Assembly (NCBI GenBank): GCA_964391675.1
Contig: CAYMMX010000011.1
Coordinates: 1-58,056, forward strand
Direction: 5' to 3'
DNA from: CAYMMX01 sp964391675
Lineage (GTDB): Bacteria > Cyanobacteriota > Vampirovibrionia > Gastranaerophilales > Gastranaerophilaceae
Length of the DNA: 58,056 nucleotides
Shown here: one piece after another, positions 51,506 to 58,056 of the stretch
Layout: every line of letters begins with the position of its first letter
Numbering within the stretch: the stretch's first letter is position 1
Position numbers and translations under genes: made by a program
Notes under the pieces: model-generated
Database searches by the model: none
What the model saw: only the letters and a program-made list of their open reading frames with translations
Told to the model about the DNA's origin: nothing

Positions 51506-52450
51506 ATGAGCATAGCCATAAATGTAGATAAATATATGCTATGTAATATGTTTAACATCAGTTATCAAAAAGTAACTGATGAATATTCTGGTATGTCCAT
51601 CGAAGAGATAATGAAGGCTGAAGCACAACAAGGAAATAGTGCTGCAGCAAGTTTTGACTTATCAATTTTAAATAATCCCGCCAAGCTTATAGAATTTTTT
51701 GAATTAAATAATCCGTCAAATAAATATGCAATTTTAAGCAATATGAGCCAAGATGATTTAGATAATCTTTTACCATTGTTAGAAACGGATGATTTATTAC
51801 AAGGATTGAACTTTTTTAACAAAGATAAATTACTGGAAATGGCAGATGAATTGCCAAAAGAACAGTTATTGAAATTGACATTTGATTTATTCTCAGATGC
51901 TCATGTAATGCAAATGATGCCGGAAGATCAACTTAATAAAATGTTAATGTCGCAAGATATTGATAAAAATCAGCAATTAAAATATTTACAGACAATTAAT
52001 CCGCAAATTTTGGCTCAAATGATAGAAGCAGCTACCGGTCAACCGGCAGCAGGAGCAGAAGATGTCGGTATAGATGGGCAAGCAAATTATGATAAAAAAC
52101 AAATGATGGAGCAAATGGCATCTTTACCTGATGATAAGTATAAAGAAGCTTTATTGAGTATTCCAATAGCAAATAAACAAGCTTTTGTATATAAATTGGC
52201 TTCAGAAAATCCTAAATTGTATGAAAATGTGGATTCCGGTGCATATATTCAAATGATTAATGAAAGAAAAGATAAACAAGATATTATAAGACATGCTGAT
52301 GTTATTGATGAAGAACATCTAACAAAAATGGTTTCTAAATTACCAAAAGAGTTGACTGCAGTTGTATTAACTCAAATTGATACAGATAAATTTGCAGAAG
52401 TTTTAAAAACAAATTTCAAAGATGTTTTAAAACAAATTGTTGCTGCTTAA
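51506..52450 (+). CDS. Helical-repeat protein of unknown function, 314 residues
   Basis: No family recognised with certainty. It is acidic and almost entirely helical. Several copies of a pattern like L-x-x-L-x-x-D-x-L-L-x-x-L ... L-P-x-E-x-L-x-x-L-x occur: LSNMSQDDLDNLLPLLETDD, LEMADELPKEQLLKLTFDLF, MMPEDQLNKMLMSQ, LPDDKYKEALLSIP, LPKELTAVVLTQI. This resembles the superhelical repeats of the MgtE N-domain or FliG, where such helices form a scaffold. A Gly/Ala/Gln linker separates two halves at about 175-192. There is no signal peptide. ATG follows GAGGATGGAATAATT. Confidence 0.65.
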   Translation: MSIAINVDKYMLCNMFNISYQKVTDEYSGMSIEEIMKAEAQQGNSAAASFDLSILNNPAKLIEFFELNNPSNKYAILSNMSQDDLDNLLPLLETDDLLQGLNFFNKDKLLEMADELPKEQLLKLTFDLFSDAHVMQMMPEDQLNKMLMSQDIDKNQQLKYLQTINPQILAQMIEAATGQPAAGAEDVGIDGQANYDKKQMMEQMASLPDDKYKEALLSIPIANKQAFVYKLASENPKLYENVDSGAYIQMINERKDKQDIIRHADVIDEEHLTKMVSKLPKELTAVVLTQIDTDKFAEVLKTNFKDVLKQIVAA

Positions 52451-52465
52451 ACATACATTACAGTA

Positions 52466-52999
52466 CTAATCTTTGTAATTTTCATTAATAAAATCTATTA
52501 AAAGTTCCAAGGCCTTTTGTGAGAAAGCGAATTTCATTCGTTTTCTTTTATAGGGGTAATTAATTTGTATTTTTTTTATTTGGGTCGTATATTTATTTTT
52601 TATTCCAACATAAATAAGCCCTATTTTTTTAATATCAGTATATCCTTCAGGTCCTGCAATTCCGGTTGTAACAAGGCTTATATCACAATCTACTTTTTTA
52701 AATAAACCTTCTGCCATTTCTCTTGCGCATTCTTCACTCACCGCACCATATTGATTTAAGGTTTCTCGGCTTACACCAAGAAGTTTTATTTTGGCATCAT
52801 TTGAATATGTGATGTAGTTTTCTTTAATATAAGCAGAGCTTCCCGGAATATCAGTTAATCTTGAACTTATTAATCCTCCTGTGCATGATTCTGCTACCGA
52901 AATTGTCATTGATTTATTAAACATAAATCTTGCAATTATTTGTTCTTGTTTTATGTTTATTTGGTTTAAAAAAAGTTTAATATTCTCTATGAAATTCAT
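52466..52999 (-). CDS. pncC: CinA C-terminal-domain protein (nicotinamide-nucleotide amidase)
   Basis: Encodes 177 residues. SVAESCTGGLISSRLTDIPG near 33-52 and VSEECAREMAEG and TTGIAGPEGYTD define the CinA_C/PncC fold, which converts NMN to nicotinate mononucleotide. Only the C-terminal domain is present; the N-terminal MoCF-like half of full CinA is absent, as in E. coli YgaD. The 3' end has a Lys/Arg-rich stretch YPYKRKRMKF. It is convergent with the helical-repeat gene. Confidence 0.9.
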   Translation of the reverse strand: MNFIENIKLFLNQINIKQEQIIARFMFNKSMTISVAESCTGGLISSRLTDIPGSSAYIKENYITYSNDAKIKLLGVSRETLNQYGAVSEECAREMAEGLFKKVDCDISLVTTGIAGPEGYTDIKKIGLIYVGIKNKYTTQIKKIQINYPYKRKRMKFAFSQKALELLIDFINENYKD

Positions 53000-53109
53000 G
53001 GTTTTAATTTAAATCTTATTAAGTTTTTTGTCAATAAGTAAAAATACTAGCAAATTTATATTTGTTTGTTTTTATTAAATGTAGTCGTTATTAAAATAAA
53101 TAATTACAA

Positions 53110-54972
53110 ATGAAGATTGGAATAAATAGATTTATAGAACCAACCGGAATCAGTACTTTAAAGCAAAAAGCACTGTCATATTTTAGTTTTAATCCTATAA
53201 GAGTGTTTGCTACAGACAGTTTTTGCAAAACTTCAAGTAACAGCAGTCAGACAATTGGAGTTAAAACGATTGATTCTTATATCTTAAAAGTTAGAGATTG
53301 CTTTAAATATTTTTTATCAAATAAATCTGAAGTAGAAGATGTAATAACTAACGCAGATTTTGAAAAATATGCAAGAGAAGGTTTGCCTTTAATCTATTCA
53401 AGGCATAATTTTATTTCTGATTTAAATCGGGAAGTGAAAAACTACAGTCATAAAAATAGAGATGAATTATTTAAGAAGTTACAAATAAATCCTTCCTATG
53501 ATTCTGAAGGTAATTTTGATTCGTATGAAGGACTCATAACGACAGAAAACTTAACTAATAACGCAAAAAATGATAAAAATATAATGCAATTAATCGATAA
53601 ATTCACAAAAAACAATAAAGTTATAACAGATAATGAATCTTTTAATCAAGCTATGAATTCGTTAATAGCAGCTTTTCCCGAATGGATTAATATAATAGGT
53701 AAACAACAACATTTAACCCAATCTTATAGTGTTGATGTACATATGCTGAAAGTTATGAAAGAGATATTAAAAAATTCCGATTTCAAGGAACTTTCTGATA
53801 AGGATAAAACAAAGATTAAACTTGCAGCTATATTTCATGATATTGGGAAAAAAGAATCAGAAATACATACAGGACACCAGTATGTTTCATCAGAACATAC
53901 TGCAAATATACTAAAAAGAATTAAAATGCCTTTTGAAATTAAGACAGATATATGCGAAATGATTAGCAATCACCATTGGTTAGCAGAATACAACAAGGGT
54001 GAAAAAAAAGCACTTGATATTGCTATAATGTTTAGAAACTATTCAAGTTATAAAATGGCTAAGATATTTGCAGAAGCGGATTTAAAAGCAGTAAGTCCGA
54101 GTTTTTATGATTTGCATTCTCATGCATTGTCTCAGGAGAAAATGCAATTAATCGAAACTCAACTGGATAATATTTTAAAAACCGGAAATTTAATATTTAC
54201 AAGTAAAATTGTTAATAAATCGAAAATTCCCGTTGTAACTGTTAACAAAGATAATTATAGGGTAATTAATCTTACAGATTATGCTGATAATGATGATATG
54301 GAATCAGTGGGATTTGTAAAAGGAACAAGAAAATGTGACTTGAGGTTTATAGTTCATTTTCTGAGCTGTATGGACAAAAGTGATTATGATAGGTTAGAGT
54401 CTATTGATAAAATAATAAGTGATAAAATTAAAAAAAATACTTTCAGCACAAGCTTTATATCTACATCAGACAACCGTAGTTTTGCTCAAAATAGATTAGG
54501 TCTTCTTTTAAATGTAACCAACGAAAATATAATAACAGCTTTAGATTGTGATCAGCAATCCGGACAATCAAAAAAATTAGAAACAAGTTTTTCTGAAGAA
54601 GAAAGAAAATTTTTAAAGAATCACCTAGTAAACATTATTAATAATGGTCAAGTCACAATTAGTAGTGACAGTGATTATATTAATCTATACAGGCAATTAT
54701 CCGAAAAAAAATATTTATCGCAAATTGGTAATATAGAGATAAATAATGCCAAAATCGAAAAAGACAGTTTAGTGCAGGCAATAAAAGAATCTCAAGATAA
54801 ATTATTTTATAAAGGCAAAAGTAAAAGATTTTGGGATTGGAACGAATTGGTTGTATACAAGCCTGAGATATCTGGTATTGTATACAAAGATAATAGTATA
54901 GATAAAATTGATCAAGATATTTTAAATTTTGCAAAAGAAAGAGATTTGCCAATTATTTTATTGGGTAAATAA
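53110..54972 (+). CDS. HD-domain protein with a large C-terminal extension of unknown function
   Basis: Encodes 620 residues. Residues 1-195 are of unknown type. A phosphohydrolase HD domain runs from about 205 to 330: His211, HD at 243-244 (AAIFHDIGKKES), His253/His256 and SSEHT near 261, then ISNHHW. Such domains hydrolyse nucleotides or cyclic dinucleotides with metal. The last 280 residues include TFSTSFISTSDNRSF near 443, GLLLNVTNENIITALDCDQQ and WDWNELVVYKPEISGIVYKD near 575, features that vaguely recall ADP-ribosyltransferase folds (an STS motif and a late Glu), but this is uncertain. No signal peptide or Shine-Dalgarno. Confidence 0.7.
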   Translation: MKIGINRFIEPTGISTLKQKALSYFSFNPIRVFATDSFCKTSSNSSQTIGVKTIDSYILKVRDCFKYFLSNKSEVEDVITNADFEKYAREGLPLIYSRHNFISDLNREVKNYSHKNRDELFKKLQINPSYDSEGNFDSYEGLITTENLTNNAKNDKNIMQLIDKFTKNNKVITDNESFNQAMNSLIAAFPEWINIIGKQQHLTQSYSVDVHMLKVMKEILKNSDFKELSDKDKTKIKLAAIFHDIGKKESEIHTGHQYVSSEHTANILKRIKMPFEIKTDICEMISNHHWLAEYNKGEKKALDIAIMFRNYSSYKMAKIFAEADLKAVSPSFYDLHSHALSQEKMQLIETQLDNILKTGNLIFTSKIVNKSKIPVVTVNKDNYRVINLTDYADNDDMESVGFVKGTRKCDLRFIVHFLSCMDKSDYDRLESIDKIISDKIKKNTFSTSFISTSDNRSFAQNRLGLLLNVTNENIITALDCDQQSGQSKKLETSFSEEERKFLKNHLVNIINNGQVTISSDSDYINLYRQLSEKKYLSQIGNIEINNAKIEKDSLVQAIKESQDKLFYKGKSKRFWDWNELVVYKPEISGIVYKDNSIDKIDQDILNFAKERDLPIILLGK

Positions 54973-55009
54973 ATTATTACAAAATCTACACAAATCACAA
55001 AATATATTG

Positions 55010-55038
55010 TTGACAGTGAATTTTGTTTATTATACGAT
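55010..55038 (+). promoter_or_regulatory. Promoter of rpsJ
   Basis: A perfect -35 TTGACA (55010-55015), a 17-base spacer and TACGAT (55033-55038), or TATACG at 55031. The leader would be about 110 bases. It contains the partial hairpin GGGGCAC...GTGTC and ends with AAAGGAAA before ATG 55157. Confidence 0.65.
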
Positions 55039-55156
55039 TAACTGTACCTGAGATTTTACACATTAGGAAACTAGCAAACAGGGGCACAAAAGTGTCAAGT
55101 GTAGAAAATAGTTATAGAGCGTAATTTTACGCTAAACATTAAACAAAGGAAAAACA

Positions 55157-55474
55157 ATGGCAAGCAGTACAAGACAAAGAATCAGAGTTTGTTTAAAGGC
55201 ATATGATCATAAATTGATTGATGTGTCTGCTGACAAAATCGTTGAAACAGCGAAAAGAACAGATGCTAAAGTTGCCGGACCTATTCCTTTGCCTACAAAA
55301 AGACGTATATATTGCGTATTGCGTTCACCTCACGTAGATAAAAAATCAAGAGAGCATTTTGAAATGAGAACGCATAAACGTATCATTGATATATATGAAC
55401 CAACTCAACAGACAACTGAAGAGTTAAGTAGATTAGATTTACCTGCCGGTGTTGATATCGAAGTTAAGCTGTAA
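55157..55474 (+). CDS. rpsJ: 30S ribosomal protein S10
   Basis: Encodes 105 residues. RIRVCLKAYDHKLIDVSADK, GPIPLPTKRRIYCVLRSPHV and the C-terminal LPAGVDIEVKL are diagnostic. S10 is in the 30S head (and is also NusE in antitermination). It has its own promoter and is separated from rplC by 248 bases. In Cyanobacteria rpsJ is usually grouped with the str operon genes; the presence next to rplC is the ordinary S10-operon order. Confidence 0.97.
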   Translation: MASSTRQRIRVCLKAYDHKLIDVSADKIVETAKRTDAKVAGPIPLPTKRRIYCVLRSPHVDKKSREHFEMRTHKRIIDIYEPTQQTTEELSRLDLPAGVDIEVKL

Positions 55475-55521
55475 GCTTAATTAAAAACAGGTATTTTGAA
55501 AATTAAATAAGCATTATGCAA

Positions 55522-55722
55522 TATAATGTGATCTACGGCGAGAATATCCTCGCAGGCAAAGGGGCAAAGCTTATTAAGTTAAGCCCAAACAGGTTAAGTA
55601 ACGTAGCGCTCGCAAGAAGACAAGCCCGAGCATAGTGGGTGATTTACAGGACGAGTCGTGATTATCGACACTAACAGGATAATCCAAAAGTCACTTTGAG
55701 CAAAGGCGTAGAAAGGACAAAT
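55522..55722 (+). ncRNA. Putative structured leader RNA of the rplC operon
   Basis: TATAAT at 55522-55527 suggests transcription from about 55534. The next 190 bases are clearly GC-richer than the surroundings. Visible hairpins: GCGAG (55538-55542) with CTCGC (55549-55553); GCTT (55569-55572) with AAGC (55581-55584); GCTCG (55608-55612) with CGAGC (55627-55631). Two near the end exclude each other: GTCG (55655-55658)/CGAC (55666-55669) and GATTATC (55660-55666)/GATAATC (55678-55684). There is no supported ORF. It lies just before the Shine-Dalgarno of rplC, suggesting autoregulation. Confidence 0.55.
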
Positions 55723-56358
55723 ATGACACTAGGTGTAATAGGAAAGAAACTTGGTATGACAACAATCTTTGATGATAAAGGATTGGCAATACCTGTTACA
55801 GTTATTAAAGTTGATAAAATTGTTGTAACTCAAGTTAAAACTGTTGAAACAGATGGTTATAACGCAATTCAAGTTGGAACAATTTCTGCTAAAGAAAAAC
55901 ATTTAACAAAGGCACAAATGGGACACTTTAAGAAAAATAAATTAGATAACTTTAGACATTTACAAGAATTCAGAGTAGAGAATCCTCAAGACTATAAAGT
56001 TGGTCAGGAAATCGAATTATCAGTATTGGATAACATAGAAAAAGTTGACGTTGTTGGAACTTCTATTGGTAAAGGTTTCCAAGGTACAGTTAAAAGATGG
56101 AACTTTTCAAGAGGCCCAATGGCTCACGGTTCAAAAAATCACAGAGAACCCGGTTCTATTGGGGCCGGTACAACTCCAAGTCGTGTTATAAAAGGTAAAA
56201 AAATGGCTGGAAATATGGGTAACGAAAGAGTAACTATCACAAAGTTAAAATTAGTAAAAGTTGATAGTGAAAACTCTTTAGTTTTAATTAAAGGTTCAGT
56301 TCCGGGACCTGAAGGAAAAATGATTACAATCAAACCTTCAAGAACAAAGTGGAACTAA
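55723..56358 (+). CDS. rplC: 50S ribosomal protein L3
   Basis: Encodes 211 residues from ATG 55723, with GAAAGGAC upstream; the TTG start at 55696 would extend into the leader. MTLGVIGKKLGMTTIFDDKG, GTSIGKGFQGTVKRWNFSRG, and HGSKNHREPGSIGAGTTPSR identify L3, one of the first proteins in 50S assembly. Followed by rplD. Confidence 0.97.
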   Translation: MTLGVIGKKLGMTTIFDDKGLAIPVTVIKVDKIVVTQVKTVETDGYNAIQVGTISAKEKHLTKAQMGHFKKNKLDNFRHLQEFRVENPQDYKVGQEIELSVLDNIEKVDVVGTSIGKGFQGTVKRWNFSRGPMAHGSKNHREPGSIGAGTTPSRVIKGKKMAGNMGNERVTITKLKLVKVDSENSLVLIKGSVPGPEGKMITIKPSRTKWN

Positions 56359-56410
56359 TAGAAGCAAGACAGAAAATATAACGAAAATATAAAATAAAAG
56401 GATATAAAAA

Positions 56411-57043
56411 ATGTCAAAAGAATTAACAATATTAAGTACAAACGGAAAAAAGTCAGGTGAAATAACTTTAGACGATAGCGTTTTTGGTGTGGAACCTAAC
56501 TTACACGTAATGCACTTAGCTTTGAGAAGACAATTAAATAATGCAAGACAAGGTTCTGCTTGTACAAAAACAAGAGCAGAAGTTGCAGGCGGTGGAAGAA
56601 AACCATGGAAGCAAAAAGGAACAGGTAGAGCAAGAGCAGGATCAATCCGTTCACCTTTATTTGCCGGCGGTGGTGTTATATTTGGACCAAAGCCAAGAGA
56701 TTATTCATTCTCTATTCCTCAAAAAGCAAGAAAATTGGCTTTAAAATCAGCTTTGTCTGCAAGAAGTGAAAAATTAGTTGTAGTTAAAGATTTTTCAGAA
56801 ATTAATGAGCCAAAAACAAAATTAATGGTAAAATCACTTTCATCTTTGAAAGTCGAAGGAAAAATTTTAATTATTGCTGATACAAAAGCTGCCGAAAACA
56901 AATATTTAGAATTAGCAGCAAGAAATATACCAAGCGTAAGATTGATTTTACCATCAAACTTAAACGTTAAAGATTTATTAGAAGCTGATTTTGTAGTAAT
57001 TACAGAAGCTGCAGTTAATGATGTAACTGAAAGGTTAAAATAA
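56411..57043 (+). CDS. rplD: 50S ribosomal protein L4
   Basis: Encodes 210 residues. The extended loop GGGRKPWKQKGTGRARAGSI near 61-80 lines the peptide exit tunnel. FGPKPRDYSFSIPQKARKLA follows. In many bacteria L4 represses its own operon by binding the leader; here the leader before rplC is a candidate target. AAAGGATATAAAA precedes ATG. The last base of its TAA is the first base of the rplW ATG. Confidence 0.97.
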   Translation: MSKELTILSTNGKKSGEITLDDSVFGVEPNLHVMHLALRRQLNNARQGSACTKTRAEVAGGGRKPWKQKGTGRARAGSIRSPLFAGGGVIFGPKPRDYSFSIPQKARKLALKSALSARSEKLVVVKDFSEINEPKTKLMVKSLSSLKVEGKILIIADTKAAENKYLELAARNIPSVRLILPSNLNVKDLLEADFVVITEAAVNDVTERLK

Positions 57044-57351
57044 TGAGTACAGAAAGAACAAATACAGAAAAGTTATATGATGTAATTAAAAAACCATTAA
57101 TTACAGAAAAATCAATGACAGCAACAACTTTAGGTCAATATACTTTCGAAGTGGTTAAAACTGCAACAAAAATTGAAATTGCAAAAGCTGTAGAACTAGC
57201 TTTTCCTGGAAGAAAAGTAAAAAAAGTAAGAACAGTTTATATGCCTTCTCATGCAAAAAGAATGGGTTATAAATCTGGTCAGACTCAATCAAGTAAAAAA
57301 GCGATTGTCACAATAGAAGGTGATCCAATCGAAGAATTAGTGGGCGCATAA
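57043..57351 (+). CDS. rplW: 50S ribosomal protein L23
   Basis: Encodes 102 residues. LYDVIKKPLITEKSMTATTL, KAVELAFPGRKVKKVRTVYM and the loop PSHAKRMGYKSG identify L23, which sits at the exit tunnel and docks trigger factor and SRP. It overlaps rplD by one base (TAATG). Confidence 0.97.
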   Translation: MSTERTNTEKLYDVIKKPLITEKSMTATTLGQYTFEVVKTATKIEIAKAVELAFPGRKVKKVRTVYMPSHAKRMGYKSGQTQSSKKAIVTIEGDPIEELVGA

Positions 57352-57394
57352 ACGCAGAATTGTAAGAATAAGTAAAAAATAAAGGATGTAAAAA

Positions 57395-58056
57395 ATGGCA
57401 ATTCGTAAGATAAATCCAACATCACCTGGACAAAGAGGAATGACAAGAAGTGATTATCAGGAAATCACTACAGATAAACCTGAAAAAACATTATTAAAAC
57501 CTCTTAATAAAAAATCAGGCAGAAATAATACAGGAAGAATAACTTGTCGTCATAAAGGCGGCGGACAAAAAAGAGCTTACCGTATAATTGATTTTAAACG
57601 TGAAAAGTTTGGTATTCCTGCAACTGTAAAGACTATTGAGTATGATCCAAACAGAAACGTAAGAATTTCTTTAGTATTTTATGCAGATGGTGAAAAAAGA
57701 TACATATTAACTCCTGACGGATTAAATGTTGGTGATGTAATTGTAAGCGGAGCGGATGCTCAAATTCAAACAGGAAATGCTGTTCCTTTGGAATTAATTC
57801 CTCTTGGAACAATTATTCATAACATTGAAATGGAACCTGGCAGAGGCGGAATTTTAGTTCGTTCTGCAGGAAACGGTGCTCAATTAATGGCAAAAGAAGG
57901 AAATTATGTAACTGTAAAATTACCTTCCTCAGAAATGAGAATGATAAGAAAAGAATGTTTGGCAACAATAGGTGTATTGGGAAATGCTGAGTATAAAAAC
58001 TTATCAATTGGTAAAGCCGGAAGAAAACGTCATATGGGTATAAAACCGACAGTGCG
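57395..58056 (+). CDS. rplB: 50S ribosomal protein L2 (cut by window end)
   Basis: The reading frame opens at ATG 57395 with AAAGGATG and stays open to the window end, giving 220 residues. MAIRKINPTSPGQRGMTRSD, GRITCRHKGGGQKRAYRIID and the middle EMEPGRGGILVRSAGNGAQL are diagnostic. The C-terminal part, about 55 residues including the conserved peptidyl-transferase-centre loop after GRKRHMGIKPTVR, lies beyond the window. Confidence 0.97.
   Translation, partial: MAIRKINPTSPGQRGMTRSDYQEITTDKPEKTLLKPLNKKSGRNNTGRITCRHKGGGQKRAYRIIDFKREKFGIPATVKTIEYDPNRNVRISLVFYADGEKRYILTPDGLNVGDVIVSGADAQIQTGNAVPLELIPLGTIIHNIEMEPGRGGILVRSAGNGAQLMAKEGNYVTVKLPSSEMRMIRKECLATIGVLGNAEYKNLSIGKAGRKRHMGIKPTV

Noticed and set aside
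55600..55660. Resemblance to a twister ribozyme (AAGCCCG at 55622-55628 followed by a GTGGG).
   Set aside because: The other conserved core parts (cleavage-site loop and the AAAAGUGGAGG stretch) are not present in the right order, so the match is partial and can be chance.
55696..55722. TTG start for rplC giving nine extra residues.
   Set aside because: ATG 55723 fits the conserved L3 N-terminus and has GAAAGGAC directly upstream.
1..58056. tRNA, rRNA, IS elements and prophage genes.
   Set aside because: Searched by eye for TTCGA-loop arms, transposase motifs and integrases; none found. A tool such as tRNAscan-SE would settle tRNAs.

Overview
The window looks like chromosomal core DNA of an AT-rich, non-photosynthetic relative of the Cyanobacteria, most probably a gut-type Vampirovibrionia/Melainabacteria (Gastranaerophilales-like) organism. 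This is inferred from several things seen in the sequence. RNA polymerase beta' is split into rpoC1 and rpoC2, and rpoC2 carries a roughly 650-residue insertion inside the trigger loop, as in Cyanobacteria. The order rplQ-truA-rplM-rpsI is cyanobacteria-like. There are Gram-negative envelope genes (lpxK, an Mla/MCE lipid transporter). Desulfoferrodoxin with ferritin, and pyruvate phosphate dikinase, suggest an anaerobic fermenter. No phage, IS, CRISPR, tRNA or rRNA gene was recognised.

Layout. 1-6.1 kb: end of rpoB, then rpoC1 and rpoC2, closed by a strong hairpin. 6.1-16.8 kb: housekeeping genes (ldcA, dnaX, a PC4-like gene overlapping priA, miaB, ppdK) with two small unknown genes. 16.9-24.1 kb: four tandem paralogous multi-pass membrane proteins resembling GT-C glycosyltransferases; two share long identical DNA tracts. 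24.2-31 kb: a degenerate M16 peptidase, an HExxH protein containing a GC-rich palindrome, trmD-rimM, a zinc-ribbon protein with a long repetitive Gly/Tyr/Arg/Pro/Gln-rich region, dtd-rlmN and a YkgJ-like protein. 31.1-38.4 kb: desulfoferrodoxin-ferritin, family-4 uracil-DNA glycosylase, aroA, an ABC sugar-permease pair without partners, a short UvrC, DUF192 and a small unknown gene. 38.4-43.9 kb: a prepilin, then mlaE-mlaF-mlaD-lpxK-nth. 44.1-49.2 kb: infA-rpmJ-rpsM-rpsK-rpsD-rpoA-rplQ-truA-rplM-rpsI. 49.4-55 kb: an orphan corrinoid/Fe-S protein, an alpha/beta-hydrolase lacking its triad, a helical-repeat protein, pncC and a large HD-domain protein. 55-58 kb: rpsJ, a structured non-coding stretch, then rplC-rplD-rplW-rplB (cut by the window end).

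The observations most worth following are: (i) at six genes (rlmN, a ykgJ homologue, a uracil-DNA glycosylase, uvrC, mlaE and a CFeSP-like gene) a good -10 box lies exactly 6 nt before the ATG, predicting leaderless mRNAs, several with an extended -10 of the form TAYGNTAWWAT; (ii) a GC-richer leader between rpsJ and rplC with two mutually exclusive hairpins; (iii) the condensate-like zinc-ribbon protein directly upstream of rimM-trmD; (iv) the four-gene GT-C-like array with apparent gene conversion; and (v) the HD protein with a large unexplained C-terminal domain. All functional statements come from reading motifs by eye; no database search was run.
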